This document shows positions 34,594-43,224 of a DNA stretch of 64,000 nt, piece after piece (the stretch's first letter is position 1; each line of letters starts with the position of its first letter). The notes beneath the pieces are model-generated. The model did not search any database. It was not told where the DNA came from and was given only the letters and a program-made list of their open reading frames with translations. Origin of the DNA: Rhodospirillaceae bacterium (lineage in GTDB: Bacteria; Pseudomonadota; Alphaproteobacteria; Rhodospirillales; Casp-alpha2); NCBI GenBank assembly GCA_016845145.1, contig JAERTE010000033.1, positions 1 through 64,000 on the forward strand, written 5' to 3'. A program made the translations under genes and the position numbers.

Positions 34594-36572
34594 CCGGCGC
34601 CGTTTGTCAAAAGTTCAATTGCGAAACGGTAGGCCAGCGGGCGATTGCCCAATGGTGCCACCCGTCCTTCGCGGCTGGTATCGTCGTGTTCGCGGGCCGA
34701 TAGGCTGGCGCGTAGGAAACGGTGTGGGCCGACCTTCTTGGACGTCACAAGACCAATCATCGCTGCATCGGAGCGTGGGGATTCGAGTCGTATGCGGCGG
34801 TCTTGATTGCCAATTTCCAGCACGCCGCCCGTCAAGCCGACGCCGCTGGCACAGGTGATGAGTGTCGAGACCGGTGCGCCCAGATCGATATCCCTGTTGC
34901 CCAGCGCAAATTCTTCGAGATGATTGCCGCCGTTGTGGCAGGCGTAGGAGAGCTCGCCCTGATCGAAGAGTTCGGGATTGAGCGTCACATGGGCCATACG
35001 CAATGAACCGAGGACAGGCTCGACCCAATCGAGTTGGTATTCGATCTCAATTCTGGGGCGGTTGGCGTAGATCAACAGGGTCTTTCGGATGTCTCCTAGT
35101 CCGGTGGGGACAGACACAGCCACCCGTGCAATGGCTTCGTGGTCTTGCGTGAAATCAAGGGTGGGAGCGACCCGCGCCAGATCGGTCACTTTCGGCTGGC
35201 CTGGGATTTCGCAGGTCAAATGACCCGTGTAGAAATCCGCGCCCCACGCGATATCTTCGAAAAACCCGTGCGCGATCGTGCCGACCCACCATCGATCATC
35301 GGGTGATGGCGCCATGGCCTGAATAGCGCAGCCACGGCGGAGGTTCAGCGCAATACAATTGGCCGGCCCCCGAAAAGTGAGGTACCGGTCATCTTGTTCG
35401 ACGATGAACGCGTCGTTCTTGGTATGGAACTCGTGTTGCGCGGATGGAAGGGTAGGTGACGCGGGGCTAGCGGCGACGGTGTCGGATATCTCGCTCCAGC
35501 GCTCGTCGTCGATATGCGTTCGGTAATCACTGCTCCACAATTCGAGCAGCCGACGCCAATCTTCGTCGGTGGCGGATGTATTGTTGTCAAGATCGTCAAA
35601 CAGTCGCCAGCACGCGGTGTTGAGCGCCAGATCGTCGCGTCCAGTCAGGGCCCAGCGGATAATGTTGTATTTCGGCTGCTTCTTGACGACAACGGGCGCC
35701 GAGGCGGATTGTAGCGCCAAGCGGTTCCAAGCGCCGGGAAGGTCGGCGGTTTTGAGAATATCGCTGGGTGTTGTCATATGGAAATCGTCGCGCGCGGCGA
35801 GACGGGTGTACAAATCCTGGAGCCGTGTCCATTCGCCGTCGGCTTGGATGTCTGCTTCGGTGCCGTAGCGTCCCGGACGGTAATCGAAAATTTCCGCATC
35901 GCTGCCGTAAATGGCTAGAAAACCACCGGGCGTATTCTCAAGCCGAGCGTCGACAAAGTCCTCGAATTCGTCGGCTTCGATCTCACCATGGGCGTGGCGC
36001 TGGAACTTCTGAAATGTGATAGCATCGCACCAGATGACCGGGAAATCATCGTCCATGGGGTCGAGGGCGCGCTGGGGGTAGTGTGCCCACGCCGCATCCC
36101 AATCTTGATTCGCACTATAGACATTCGCCCAATCAAGGATAATCGCTTTGTACCCTGCGTCTCGATAGATTGGTATCAACCCGCTCGATAGCGCTTGTTC
36201 ATTGATTAGGGCAATCTCGGGTTTCAGCCCCAGCAATTGTTGATACACCTGCATGCCGATGCGCTGATTGGCAATGTTGGCCCGTTCGGGCATCAGCGGG
36301 CCGATGGATTGGATATAGCCGCTACCGATGAACTCACAAAGCCCATCGGCAATGAGAGCGCGGATATCACTGATGACATCCGGTGCGATGTTTGCGATCT
36401 GCTGTAGCGTCCAGCCGCTGGCTTCGATGGAAACCGGGCAGCCGGTATCGCGGGCGAGGTTGATGAGCGGAATATAGCAACGCTCAATGACCTTGCTGCG
36501 CTCGCTCACGGGAATGGCGGAAAATGCCAAGTTCAGATGATAAAGGCTGTAGAGTTTTTTCCGCTCATCCAT
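34590..36572 (-). CDS. GH57-like glycoside hydrolase/transferase in a sugar-synthesis operon
   Basis: This 660-residue protein resembles glycoside hydrolase family 57 enzymes: LYSLYHLNLAFSAIP at the N-terminus in place of the usual HQP strand, SIEASGWTLQQIA, EFIGSGYIQSIGPLMPE and ALINEQALSSGLIPIYRDAG in the barrel, and YGSDAEIFDYRPGR further on (a D-x-E pair is a possible acid). The C-terminal half (about 400-655) is beta-rich. GH57 members act on alpha-glucans, and some act on galactosides or as transferases. The ATG at 36572 overlaps the ATP-grasp stop by eight bases. No signal peptide is seen, so it should be cytoplasmic, which is odd for a degrading enzyme and fits biosynthetic trimming or transfer better. 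Confidence 0.6.
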   Translation of the reverse strand: MDERKKLYSLYHLNLAFSAIPVSERSKVIERCYIPLINLARDTGCPVSIEASGWTLQQIANIAPDVISDIRALIADGLCEFIGSGYIQSIGPLMPERANIANQRIGMQVYQQLLGLKPEIALINEQALSSGLIPIYRDAGYKAIILDWANVYSANQDWDAAWAHYPQRALDPMDDDFPVIWCDAITFQKFQRHAHGEIEADEFEDFVDARLENTPGGFLAIYGSDAEIFDYRPGRYGTEADIQADGEWTRLQDLYTRLAARDDFHMTTPSDILKTADLPGAWNRLALQSASAPVVVKKQPKYNIIRWALTGRDDLALNTACWRLFDDLDNNTSATDEDWRRLLELWSSDYRTHIDDERWSEISDTVAASPASPTLPSAQHEFHTKNDAFIVEQDDRYLTFRGPANCIALNLRRGCAIQAMAPSPDDRWWVGTIAHGFFEDIAWGADFYTGHLTCEIPGQPKVTDLARVAPTLDFTQDHEAIARVAVSVPTGLGDIRKTLLIYANRPRIEIEYQLDWVEPVLGSLRMAHVTLNPELFDQGELSYACHNGGNHLEEFALGNRDIDLGAPVSTLITCASGVGLTGGVLEIGNQDRRIRLESPRSDAAMIGLVTSKKVGPHRFLRASLSAREHDDTSREGRVAPLGNRPLAYRFAIELLTNGAG

Positions 36573-37794
36573 CGGCCGGAACCGTTTCAACCTTGATTGT
36601 TTCCATGGCTTGCCGCATCGCATCGAGAGCCTCGTCGCGGGTGTCGGCGCAGGTCATGACTACGCCCGCCGAGCCGCCGGCATTTTCCGGCCTGGTAATG
36701 CGGTCCCCCGGTTTTGCCCATATCTCGCTATAGGCAACCCCAGGCAACGATGCGGCCTCCAAAACACCGGAAATGGACAATACGTGACCAGGTATTGGAA
36801 AGATGTAGCGCTGGATGACATGGCGCTGAAAACGTGGTGTCAATTCTGTCGCCGTCACCGGAAGGCCCAACGCCAATTTTGCAGTGGGTATGACGGTCGA
36901 AGCCCCTGTGTTGAGCGGTATCTCATAAGTGCAAAAATATCCACCGCTAAGGCGCAACGCCACCTCAATGACCTGGGCACGGTTGTCATGAATGACGATA
37001 TCGCCCTTGATGATGCCGTTCAGCATGCCGAAGGCTTCGGCCACGGCTTGGATAATGTTCCGCGCGCTGTCGACCTCGGCATCGGAAAGCGTGCTTGGCA
37101 GATCGCCGCCATTTTCAACGATATGCGGCGCGTAAGTCTCCAGAAACTCGTAATTGCGATCAGAAATGCCGATCGTGTGGGCCACGCCATCGACAATGAT
37201 GCTTTCGGTGCTTAGCTGTGGGCCGTTCGTAAATTCCTCGACCATGACGCGGCTCGACGGCGACCAAGCGCGGGCGTGATCAAAGGCGAGGGCTAAGCCA
37301 CCGTGTTCCCGCACCCACGACACGCCTTTCGATCCCCGGCTATCGACCGGCTTGACGACGACGCCGTCTGGGCTGCCATCGGCAAAAGCTTCAAGCTCGG
37401 TGATCGAGGAAATGGCTTCGAAACGCGGTGTCGGTACGTCGTGCGCTGTGAAGCGGGATTTCATGGCAATCTTGTCGACAGCCAAGTCAGCGATTTCTAC
37501 AGGTAGGCCCGGTAACCCCAGCCGTTCCGCAATGCGGGCGACGATGTGTGGAGTGTCGACGGCGAGACACATGACGCCATCGATGGATTTTTGTGTTTCA
37601 TGATACGTCACAGCGGCGGGCACACATTCTTCCGCGTGGTACACGCTGGCGATGATCTGATCGTCACAGTGGGCGAAACCGGGCGCCTCGCCATCCCCGT
37701 CGCATCCGACAATATACCAACCTTGCTCAGCCAGTTGCCGCAAGCCTTCGACCGCCTGAACACCGGCGCCCAGCACCAAGAGGGTCTTGGTCAA
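36565..37794 (-). CDS. ATP-grasp domain ligase
   Basis: This 409-residue protein has a Rossmann-like N-terminus (KTLLVLGAGVQAVEGLRQLA), an ATP-grasp core with VDKIAMKSRFTAHDVPTPRF, VVVKPVDSRGSKGVS (the ATP-binding lysine strand) and KGDIVIHDNRAQVIEVALRL with a following SGGYF (Mg and ATP-binding acid and Asn/Gly loop), and a C-terminal half containing GHVLSISGVLEAA. It is related to carbamoyl-phosphate-synthase-like and biotin-carboxylase-like ligases, which join a carboxylate to an amine or thiol. Here it may attach an amino acid or other acyl group to an amino sugar; the substrate is unknown. It overlaps both neighbours by a few bases. Confidence 0.8.
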   Translation of the reverse strand: MTKTLLVLGAGVQAVEGLRQLAEQGWYIVGCDGDGEAPGFAHCDDQIIASVYHAEECVPAAVTYHETQKSIDGVMCLAVDTPHIVARIAERLGLPGLPVEIADLAVDKIAMKSRFTAHDVPTPRFEAISSITELEAFADGSPDGVVVKPVDSRGSKGVSWVREHGGLALAFDHARAWSPSSRVMVEEFTNGPQLSTESIIVDGVAHTIGISDRNYEFLETYAPHIVENGGDLPSTLSDAEVDSARNIIQAVAEAFGMLNGIIKGDIVIHDNRAQVIEVALRLSGGYFCTYEIPLNTGASTVIPTAKLALGLPVTATELTPRFQRHVIQRYIFPIPGHVLSISGVLEAASLPGVAYSEIWAKPGDRITRPENAGGSAGVVMTCADTRDEALDAMRQAMETIKVETVPADG

Positions 37795-38528
37795 AAATAC
37801 AGTCCCCCGTTGACGTTGAGCGTTTCGGCCGTGATGTAGGCGCTGTCATCGGACGCCAGAAATACGACGGCGCGGGCAACCTCGTCCACGGTGCCCAAGC
37901 GGTTCAACAATACGGCTTCGGCTGCCTTGCGTACCTGCGGTGAATCCAATCCGGCGGCCGCCATGTCAGATGCGATAAGGCCGGCGGCCACGGTGTTGGA
38001 GCGGATGTTGTGTTCCGCGCCGAAGCGTGCCGCGACTTGCGAGAGCGAAATCAAACCGGCCTTGCTGGCGGCATAGTGTGCGGTGCGTGGGCCGCCATAT
38101 TGCCCACTGACGGACCCGATGTTGACGATGCTGGCGCTTGCGGACTTGCGCAAGAAAGGTAGGGCCTCTTGAATGCAGACAAAGGGGCCTTTCAGATTGA
38201 CCGCCAAAACATCGTCCCAGTCTTCATCGGTAATCTGATCGAAGTCGGTCGGATTGTTGATGCCGGCATTGTTGACCAGGATATCGATGCCACCCATGGC
38301 ATTCGCGGCACTGGACATGGCCTGGCGGACGCTCCCCCGGTCGCGGACGTCCATCTGGCAGGCCGTGGCATTGCCTCCTATTTCATCAACGACATTGTTG
38401 GCGGCGTCGGCTTGGCTGCTGTAGGTCAGTGTTACCTGCGCACCTTCCGCCCCCAGGGCCAAACATATACCCCGTCCGATACCTCTGCTGCCGCCGGTTA
38501 CCAAGGCTCTCTTTCCATCCAGTTTCAT
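37791..38528 (-). CDS. Classical SDR oxidoreductase (FabG-like)
   Basis: This 245-residue classical short-chain dehydrogenase has RALVTGGSRGIGRGICLALG (T-G-x-x-x-G-I-G), NNAGIN, a Ser in NIGSVSGQ and the HYAASKAG Y-x-x-x-K motif, ending in AETLNVNGGLYF. It is FabG-like in fold, but its place between transketolase and ATP-grasp genes in a sugar operon argues for a nucleotide-sugar or keto-sugar oxidoreductase, comparable to PtmA-type SDRs of nonulosonate loci. It is two bases after the transketolase C gene and overlaps the ATP-grasp gene by four. Confidence 0.88.
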   Translation of the reverse strand: MKLDGKRALVTGGSRGIGRGICLALGAEGAQVTLTYSSQADAANNVVDEIGGNATACQMDVRDRGSVRQAMSSAANAMGGIDILVNNAGINNPTDFDQITDEDWDDVLAVNLKGPFVCIQEALPFLRKSASASIVNIGSVSGQYGGPRTAHYAASKAGLISLSQVAARFGAEHNIRSNTVAAGLIASDMAAAGLDSPQVRKAAEAVLLNRLGTVDEVARAVVFLASDDSAYITAETLNVNGGLYF

Positions 38529-38530
38529 CT

Positions 38531-39502
38531 TTAGCCTTTCTTTCGCGCGATCGCGCGCTTAGCTGCCTGGGCAATATAGGGTGCTGTCAGTTGAAAATGT
38601 TCCGCCAGCTCATCGGCTTCGCCGGATTTACCGAACCTATCCATGACGGCCACGAATTCCTGCGGGCATGGATGGCTCGTGACAAGCGACTCTGCCACGG
38701 CGCTGCCGAGACCGCCGTGAACATTGTGATCCTCCGCCGTGACAATGGCACCGGTTTCACGTGCACAACGCTCAATCAACGCGGCATCGATCGGTTTGAT
38801 GCTGGCCATATTAACGACGCGCGCTGAGATGCCTTCGCCCTTAAGCAAATGCGCCGCTTCAACGGCGCGGGCGACCTCGACTCCGCAGGCGATCAACGTC
38901 ACATCAGTGCCGTCAACCAGTACATCGCCTTTGCCGACTTCCATCCGATGATCGTCCCCGTACACTGTTGGTGCGGGCGAGCGCCCTGTTCGCAGATAGA
39001 CGGGACCTTCGAAGTCAACAATGGTTCTGGCCGCCTTGCCCGCTTCAATGGGATCGGCGGCGGAAAGCACCGTCATGCCGGGAATGGCGCGAAACGCGGC
39101 CAAGTCTTCCAGGCACTGGGCCGAAGCACCGTCCGGTCCGACATCGAGGCCCGGATGACTGGCGACAATCTTAACGTTGCGGTTTGTGTAGGCGATCGAC
39201 AAACGCGCCTGTTCGAGGCCGCGAAGTGCAAACACGGCGAAGGTGGTGACGATGGGTATCAAGCCGGTCGCCGCCAAGCCGCCGGCCATGGCAATCATGT
39301 TCTGCTCGGCGATTCCGCATTGAATGAATCGGTCGGGGTAGGCCTTGCGGAAGTGATGCAGGCCGGTGCCGCCGGCAACATCGGCATCAAGCACGATGAT
39401 CCGTTCATCGTTGGCGGCCAATTCCGTGATCCCGCGGCCAAAGGCTTCACGTAGCGTATCGCCGCTTGAGCCCAGTTGCAGGGGTTCTTTTTCCGCGTTC
39501 AT
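38531..39502 (-). CDS. Transketolase, C-terminal subunit
   Basis: This 323-residue protein carries the pyrimidine-binding and C-terminal domains of a split transketolase. The blocks are IIVLDADVAGGTGLHHF, CGIAEQNMIAMAGGLAATG (the catalytic Glu in AEQN), SHPGLDVGPDGASAQCLEDL and VTAEDHNVHGGLGSAVAE. The ATG at 39502 overlaps the N-subunit stop (ATGA) and is preferred over a slightly longer frame. Together the halves would transfer a two-carbon ketol unit with thiamine diphosphate. Such split pairs recur in surface-sugar loci, where their real substrates are mostly unknown. Confidence 0.9.
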   Translation of the reverse strand: MNAEKEPLQLGSSGDTLREAFGRGITELAANDERIIVLDADVAGGTGLHHFRKAYPDRFIQCGIAEQNMIAMAGGLAATGLIPIVTTFAVFALRGLEQARLSIAYTNRNVKIVASHPGLDVGPDGASAQCLEDLAAFRAIPGMTVLSAADPIEAGKAARTIVDFEGPVYLRTGRSPAPTVYGDDHRMEVGKGDVLVDGTDVTLIACGVEVARAVEAAHLLKGEGISARVVNMASIKPIDAALIERCARETGAIVTAEDHNVHGGLGSAVAESLVTSHPCPQEFVAVMDRFGKSGEADELAEHFQLTAPYIAQAAKRAIARKKG

Positions 39503-40365
39503 TGCGCGATCCTCTCGAAAATACTGCCGTCGATCCACTCAGCGGTATCGCTCTCGGCGATGCCCAAATCCACGAGCGAGCGGCCCAAATCTTCCGCGGT
39601 GAGTAAGATACTTCCATGCCAATTGGGCTTGCCGGCCATGAATGAAACGCCCTGGCCCTTTGCCGTATGGGCGACAATGACCGTCGGCTTTTCAGTCTCG
39701 GCGCGGAAGGTGTTGAATGCGCCGGTGATTTCACCAAAGTCGTGGCCGTCGATCTCCACCACATTCCAGCCAAAGGTCCGGAGTTTATCGGCCAGCGGCT
39801 CCAAGCCCATGATGTTGGCGTTGAAATCGTCACTTTGCAGTTTGTTGTAATCGATGATGGCGCACAGGTTGGAAAGCTTGTGGTGGGCGGCGAACATCAG
39901 GGCCTCCCAGATTTCACCTTCCTGCATCTCGCCATCGCCAAGCAATGCATATACGCGCGCCGACCAATCTTGTTGCCTGGCTCCAAGCGCCATGCCGCAA
40001 GCGACCGACATGCCTTGGCCGAGCGAACCCGTGCTGGTTTCCGCCAGCGGCGTGGATTTGACATCCGGGTGGCCTTCAAGGCGGCCATCGAGATGGCGCA
40101 GTGTCGTCAGCTCCCGCGGGTCTAGCAGGTCAGTCGCCGCCCAAGCGGCATAAAGGGCGGGGCAGGCGTGCCCTTTCGACATGATGAAGCGATTGCGCTC
40201 GCGCTCAGGCGCATCTTGCGAGCCCAGTTCATTGCCATAAAGGACGGCAAGAATATCCGCGCACGACAGTACGCCGCCGGGATGTCCGGATTTCGCCGCA
40301 TGAATCGAAACCAACGAATACCTGCGGATGGTTCGTGCAAGTTTCTCGAGGGAAGCTGGGTCCAT
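39499..40365 (-). CDS. Transketolase, N-terminal (thiamine diphosphate-binding) subunit
   Basis: This 288-residue protein has the TPP-binding half of transketolase: AAKSGHPGGVLSCADILAVL, FIMSKGHACPALYAA, TGSLGQGMSVACGMALGA and the GDGEMQEGEIWEA to IIDYNKLQ motif (G-D-G-x26-N). It pairs with the overlapping C-subunit. Full-length housekeeping transketolase is about 660 residues in one chain, so this split form inside an eight-kilobase sugar operon is most likely a specialised enzyme. It begins 19 bases after the end of the methyltransferase gene upstream. Confidence 0.9.
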   Translation of the reverse strand: MDPASLEKLARTIRRYSLVSIHAAKSGHPGGVLSCADILAVLYGNELGSQDAPERERNRFIMSKGHACPALYAAWAATDLLDPRELTTLRHLDGRLEGHPDVKSTPLAETSTGSLGQGMSVACGMALGARQQDWSARVYALLGDGEMQEGEIWEALMFAAHHKLSNLCAIIDYNKLQSDDFNANIMGLEPLADKLRTFGWNVVEIDGHDFGEITGAFNTFRAETEKPTVIVAHTAKGQGVSFMAGKPNWHGSILLTAEDLGRSLVDLGIAESDTAEWIDGSIFERIAQ

Positions 40366-40383
40366 TTCTTATCTCCAGACTAT

Positions 40384-41313
40384 TCAGATTTTTTTTGCGA
40401 ATATGATGGCCAATCGACCAAGGCCGGCTGCCGCCAGAGAATCATAATAGGCTTCCAGTGCGCCCGTTTCCATGGCTGCCAGCGTCAGGTCGAAGGACTT
40501 GCGCCATCCGTGCATTTGTCGCCCAAGGGTCGGGTCCGCCGTATAATCCTGGCCCATCAGTAAAAACATTTCCATGGGGAAGTTGGTGGTCCGGACCGTC
40601 GGCGCGAAGCCGGTTTTAGAGAGCAGCGATTCTAAACTATCGAATGAGAAGTAGTTGAGGTGATGGTCCGGCACGACCCACCATTTTTTAAAGTCTTTTT
40701 CACGTACCAAGGCATCTTGGAAGGGGTTGAAATCGTTCGGCGTTGAGACGGCGAGTACGCCATTTTTGGCAAGTATATCATGTGCGGCGTTCAACACAGC
40801 TGTCGGGTCGGCCACGTGCTCTAGGACTTCGCTCATGTGGATGGCATCGAACTGCCCCAACTGTTGGGCTGTTTCGGCGTTAAAAAACCCTTGGCGCACA
40901 TCCAGGTCGCGGTCTTGGCAGAATTCGGTGGCCACGGGCGATGGCTCAATCCCGGCGCCATCCCAGCCGCGTGCCTTGCAAGCGGCAAGGAAGTCCCCAG
41001 GGCCGCAGCCGATGTCGAGAATTCGCGGCGCTTCGGCACCGTTCAACAATTTGGCGATGCGTTCCAGGCGCAAGTCGAACATCAGGTTCAACCAGTTTGC
41101 GTCTTCTTGCGAATTGTTGAGGTAATCGGTTTTATCTTCTTGATAAAACTGTTCTTCATAAAGGCGGCGTTGTGTTTCTGGCGACGGCAGCGGCACCACA
41201 TGAAGAAAGCCGCATGCCTGACAATCAATAATGTCACCCAAATCGGTCGTGACTTCGAGCGCCCCATGATGCTTGCAATCGCTATCGTCTTTCCAAGTTA
41301 TGGGCGCCGTCAT
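40384..41313 (-). CDS. Class I SAM-dependent methyltransferase with N-terminal zinc motif
   Basis: This is a 309-residue methyltransferase. The N-terminus carries a possible zinc site (CKHHG near residue 12 and CQACGF near 34), then PRILDIGCGPGDFLAACKAR (SAM motif I), FDAIHMSEVLEHVADPTAVL and LAKNGVLAVSTPNDFNPFQD. It is a Methyltransf_23-type enzyme common in polysaccharide loci, but the exact atom methylated is not predictable. Its ATG overlaps the stop of the cytidylyltransferase fusion (ATGA), so the two are translationally coupled. Confidence 0.85.
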   Translation of the reverse strand: MTAPITWKDDSDCKHHGALEVTTDLGDIIDCQACGFLHVVPLPSPETQRRLYEEQFYQEDKTDYLNNSQEDANWLNLMFDLRLERIAKLLNGAEAPRILDIGCGPGDFLAACKARGWDGAGIEPSPVATEFCQDRDLDVRQGFFNAETAQQLGQFDAIHMSEVLEHVADPTAVLNAAHDILAKNGVLAVSTPNDFNPFQDALVREKDFKKWWVVPDHHLNYFSFDSLESLLSKTGFAPTVRTTNFPMEMFLLMGQDYTADPTLGRQMHGWRKSFDLTLAAMETGALEAYYDSLAAAGLGRLAIIFAKKI

Positions 41314-43070
41314 GGGGTGACTTCCTTTTGGTCAATGAGCCCGCGTACAACTTCGGCAAACCGCCGTCCACCGCCCGACATGCGCTCTCGTCCTTGCGCG
41401 TGCAACTCGCGGCGCTGCTCGCGGTTCTCGATCAAATCGCGAAGTTTTCCGGGCCCGTCTTCGACCTCGCTTGGCAGGCAAGCACCGCTTTCGCTGAAAA
41501 CGGTCCACTCTTCGTTCGATATTCTTTCGCCTGGCCGCACGGCCACAGCCGGTACACCCGCCAACAGGCATTCAAACAAGCTGACGCCATAAACGCACAA
41601 TGCGGCGTCGTATCCATAAAGAGTGCCGGCGAGGTTTTGCGGAGCGACGGAAATGTCGAAGTTTTCGCTCGGTTTCGATATCTCGGGTGGATCGGCATAG
41701 GGGCCTTGCACCCATGTGATCTCGACATCGGCGGGTACATGCTCGGCCAACAGATCAGGCCAGACTTTGCCAAGGCCATCAACATCGGCGGCACCCGTAA
41801 GGATCACACAACGCCTGACGGTTTCATTGGTTTTTGCCTTGTGCGGCACGGTCGGCAAAAGGAAGCTGTCCCAGCCGAATACGGCTTTGCCGTTGGTGGC
41901 TTGGGCGGTTTCTTCGGACAAATAGAACGAGGGGAAGTAATTCAGATTGGCTTCACCGACGGCCCAAGGCTTATCAATGATAACCGTTCGAACGCCAAGT
42001 TCGTGGCAACGCTGGATAACGGGAACAAGCCAGTCTTTCTCGTCGGCGAGATCGGCGACCAAAATATCGGGGCGGTTTTCTTCGAGGTGTTCGACAACGA
42101 TTTCCTCGGTGAGCGTATCGACGTAGCGATGCGGCAGGATGTCCAGCTCCCAATGGCGCGATTTCGGCCCCTCAATGAGCACCGATACACCGGCGGAAAG
42201 AAAGTCCTGCAAGGCACCCGCCGCGACGGTCATTCTAGAAACATGCCCCAAGCCGACACCCGGTCCGCATTGAGTCAAAAGCGTGACCTTGACCGATGTG
42301 TCCTCCACTTGGCGTTGGCGGACATGGGCATTGATGTCTTGCAACTCGGGTTCATTTTGAAGGCGTTCAATGACATGGCGAAGATCGACGACGGTTTCGC
42401 CGTCGTGGGTGCTGAACCAATCGTCATAGATGCGCCGCATGAACCGGTAATCGCTGGGCGTATCGACGGAAATGCGATGTTCCGTGGTTGAGAAGATCGG
42501 TTCTTCCGGCGCGTAGACGACTTTTTCCGGCATAACCTTTTTCAGCACATGATAGACGGCCCCCACATGTTCAAGCTCGAATGGCTCGGCGGCGCCTTCG
42601 ATCATGCGGTCCCAGAACCGGCGGCGGTATATGGCGACGCCTTCATGAATGTAGTTCCGACCGTCCGGCAACGGCGGTGGATCGACCACGTCGCCACCCG
42701 GGTCGGCCATCAGCAGGTCCAGGCGCTTTGACAGTGTTGGCGGATCGATCAGCGGCGAGTCGCCGCAAACGTACATAACAATCCCCGCGTCATGGCGTTT
42801 TACCACCGTATCGACGCGGCTCATCAGATTGTTGACGTCACCGTCGTAGGCAAGATAAGGCAGGTCCAGACCTTCAGCCCAGGCGACCAGGGGCTCGTTG
42901 AAATCGTCGGCGGTTGTGGCCAGGACGATTTCGTCGATTTTGGCGATCTTTCTGAGCCGCATCACCACATGCGTAATCAGCGGCCGACCGGCGAGGTCGA
43001 GCAACTGCTTGCCCGGCAGCCGGCTCGAGTTTAATCGTGCACCGATGATGGCGATCACGCGTTCGCTCAT
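41310..43070 (-). CDS. Fusion: SpsF/PseF-like cytidylyltransferase plus PseG-like hydrolase/glycosyltransferase
   Basis: This is a 586-residue two-domain protein. Residues 1-225 are an SpsF/NeuA-like cytidylyltransferase (VIAIIGARLNSSRLPGKQLL, VCGDSPLIDPPTL with the metal-binding Asp, and EHRISVDTPSDY). Residues 258-580 resemble PseG, the UDP-sugar hydrolase of pseudaminic-acid synthesis (CGPGVGLGHVSRM, IDKPWAVGEAN, and ALCVYGVSLFECLLAGVPAV, then MSGGGRRFAEVVRGL). In pathways with separate genes, PseG acts before and PseF after the PseI condensation, so the fusion would join two non-adjacent steps. The ATG at 43070 was chosen at the first conserved Met; a slightly longer frame exists. It leads the seven-gene operon. 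Confidence 0.82.
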   Translation of the reverse strand: MSERVIAIIGARLNSSRLPGKQLLDLAGRPLITHVVMRLRKIAKIDEIVLATTADDFNEPLVAWAEGLDLPYLAYDGDVNNLMSRVDTVVKRHDAGIVMYVCGDSPLIDPPTLSKRLDLLMADPGGDVVDPPPLPDGRNYIHEGVAIYRRRFWDRMIEGAAEPFELEHVGAVYHVLKKVMPEKVVYAPEEPIFSTTEHRISVDTPSDYRFMRRIYDDWFSTHDGETVVDLRHVIERLQNEPELQDINAHVRQRQVEDTSVKVTLLTQCGPGVGLGHVSRMTVAAGALQDFLSAGVSVLIEGPKSRHWELDILPHRYVDTLTEEIVVEHLEENRPDILVADLADEKDWLVPVIQRCHELGVRTVIIDKPWAVGEANLNYFPSFYLSEETAQATNGKAVFGWDSFLLPTVPHKAKTNETVRRCVILTGAADVDGLGKVWPDLLAEHVPADVEITWVQGPYADPPEISKPSENFDISVAPQNLAGTLYGYDAALCVYGVSLFECLLAGVPAVAVRPGERISNEEWTVFSESGACLPSEVEDGPGKLRDLIENREQRRELHAQGRERMSGGGRRFAEVVRGLIDQKEVTP

Positions 43071-43224
43071 ATGGGTCTCATGCTTCCAGTCGTTCCGCCC
43101 GCGGCACCTAGCCATTCGTAGGCAAAATGTTTATACTTCTGTGGTCTAAATTCGTGTAGAAATCACGCTATAGGACACCCATTTAAAAACCATTAAATCG
43201 ATGCAAACCAGAAAGGGATGCGCG

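Noticed and set aside
41328..42491. Long open frame (387 codons) on the plus strand
   Set aside because: It is antisense to the cytidylyltransferase-PseG-like fusion, which has clear domain motifs, and the frame shows no recognisable motif.
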